Source of the DNA: Paenibacillus sp. SC116
Lineage (GTDB): Bacteria; Bacillota; Bacilli; Paenibacillales; Paenibacillaceae
DNA length: 64,000 nt
Assembly (NCBI RefSeq): GCF_024733555.1
Contig: NZ_JANIOF010000001.1
Coordinates: 248,001 to 312,000, forward strand
Direction of reading: 5' to 3'
Made by a program: the position numbers and the translations under genes. Positions 63,790-64,000 of this stretch are shown here, one piece after another. The notes under the pieces are model-generated. The model did not search any database. It saw only the letters and a program-made list of their open reading frames with translations, and had not been told where the DNA came from. Within the stretch, counting starts at the first letter, position 1. Each line of letters begins with the position of its first letter.

Positions 63790-64000
63790 ATGACCAATAA
63801 CCTAGTTACCGTAGAGTTAGATGACGTTGTATTTCAATTGCGGGAAGCGCATGATTTCAGCTGGCTGAAGAAGCTAGGACGTGTATTTAAAGTATTCGAT
63901 CAACAGGATTCAGGCAATATCAGCTTCGGTATTGAACGAAACGGTGAACAATTGTTTGTTAAGTATGCAGGTGCAAGGACGGAGCATTATACGGGTGAAT
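63790..64000 (+). CDS. Kinase/phosphotransferase-like gene, 3' truncated by the window
   Basis: 70 codons are visible from an ATG with GAGGGGGA upstream. The segment FKVFDQQDSGNISFGIERNGEQLFVKYAGA resembles the glycine-rich loop and first lysine strand of the Ser/Thr kinase and aminoglycoside phosphotransferase fold found in Bacillales. The catalytic loop lies outside the window, so this is a family-level guess. Confidence 0.7.
   Translation, partial: MTNNLVTVELDDVVFQLREAHDFSWLKKLGRVFKVFDQQDSGNISFGIERNGEQLFVKYAGARTEHYTGE

Noticed and set aside
1-64000. CRISPR arrays, tRNA or rRNA genes, insertion sequences
   Set aside because: None seen on either strand by eye; a tRNA or IS fragment search was not possible.

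Overview
The window looks like a chromosomal segment of a spore-forming member of the Bacillales, most likely Paenibacillus or a close relative (inference). Supporting signs are strong AGGAGG-type ribosome binding sites with many GTG and TTG starts, a Bacillus-type YwqC/D/E tyrosine phosphorylation module, a CYP102A (P450 BM3-type) fusion enzyme, a VanW protein, a probable gamma-type spore protein and Gram-positive-style intrinsic terminators. No rRNA, tRNA, CRISPR array, transposase or phage module was seen.

Layout. 1-6.9 kb: the 3' end of a nonribosomal peptide synthetase whose last two modules read as Ile and Val and which ends in a thioester reductase domain, followed by a STAS-like small gene. 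7.1-8.1 kb: a luciferase-like flavin oxidoreductase on the minus strand. 8.4-19.5 kb: a ten-gene, tightly packed capsule operon (phosphatase, chain-length adaptor, tyrosine kinase, three GT4 glycosyltransferases, a UDP-GlcNAc dehydrogenase and 4-epimerase pair that should give UDP-GalNAcA, Wzy and Wzx) with no initiating phosphoglycosyltransferase. 19.6-22 kb: a LacI-type repressor and an MFS exporter, each preceded by the same palindromic operator. 22-26.1 kb: secreted and membrane proteins of unknown role around an intergenic region with inverted repeats and a possible structured RNA. 26.4-34 kb: the P450-reductase fusion, DUF421, an NAD(P)-binding protein, VanW and an orphan sulfotransferase. 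34.2-37.6 kb: a double-MerR regulator divergent from a CadA-type metal ATPase with ArsR-type operators. 37.6-39.9 kb: an AT-rich insertion holding one large HNH protein with its own promoter, leader hairpin and strong terminator. 40-47.2 kb (minus strand): an internally repeated membrane protein, then the operon DJ-1/PfpI - GlgX - N-acylglucosamine 2-epimerase/STAS fusion, then a DUF418 protein. 48.9-52.6 kb: a second polysaccharide operon (PgaC/IcaA-like synthase, acyltransferase, GH18 hydrolase). 52.6-58.5 kb: four tandem GT1 macrolide-type glycosyltransferases, each with its own near-identical promoter and leader. 58.5-64 kb: a spore protein-like ORF, an aldehyde dehydrogenase, a coiled-coil protein, two DUF606 transporters flanking a Crp/Fnr regulator, a HAD phosphatase and the start of a kinase-like gene.

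The most unusual items are the epimerase-STAS fusion operon, the lone HNH protein, the four-copy GT1 array with its conserved promoter and leader, and the two unlinked polysaccharide systems. Starts were chosen from visible ribosome binding sites; functions are family-level readings made by eye, with no database search behind them.
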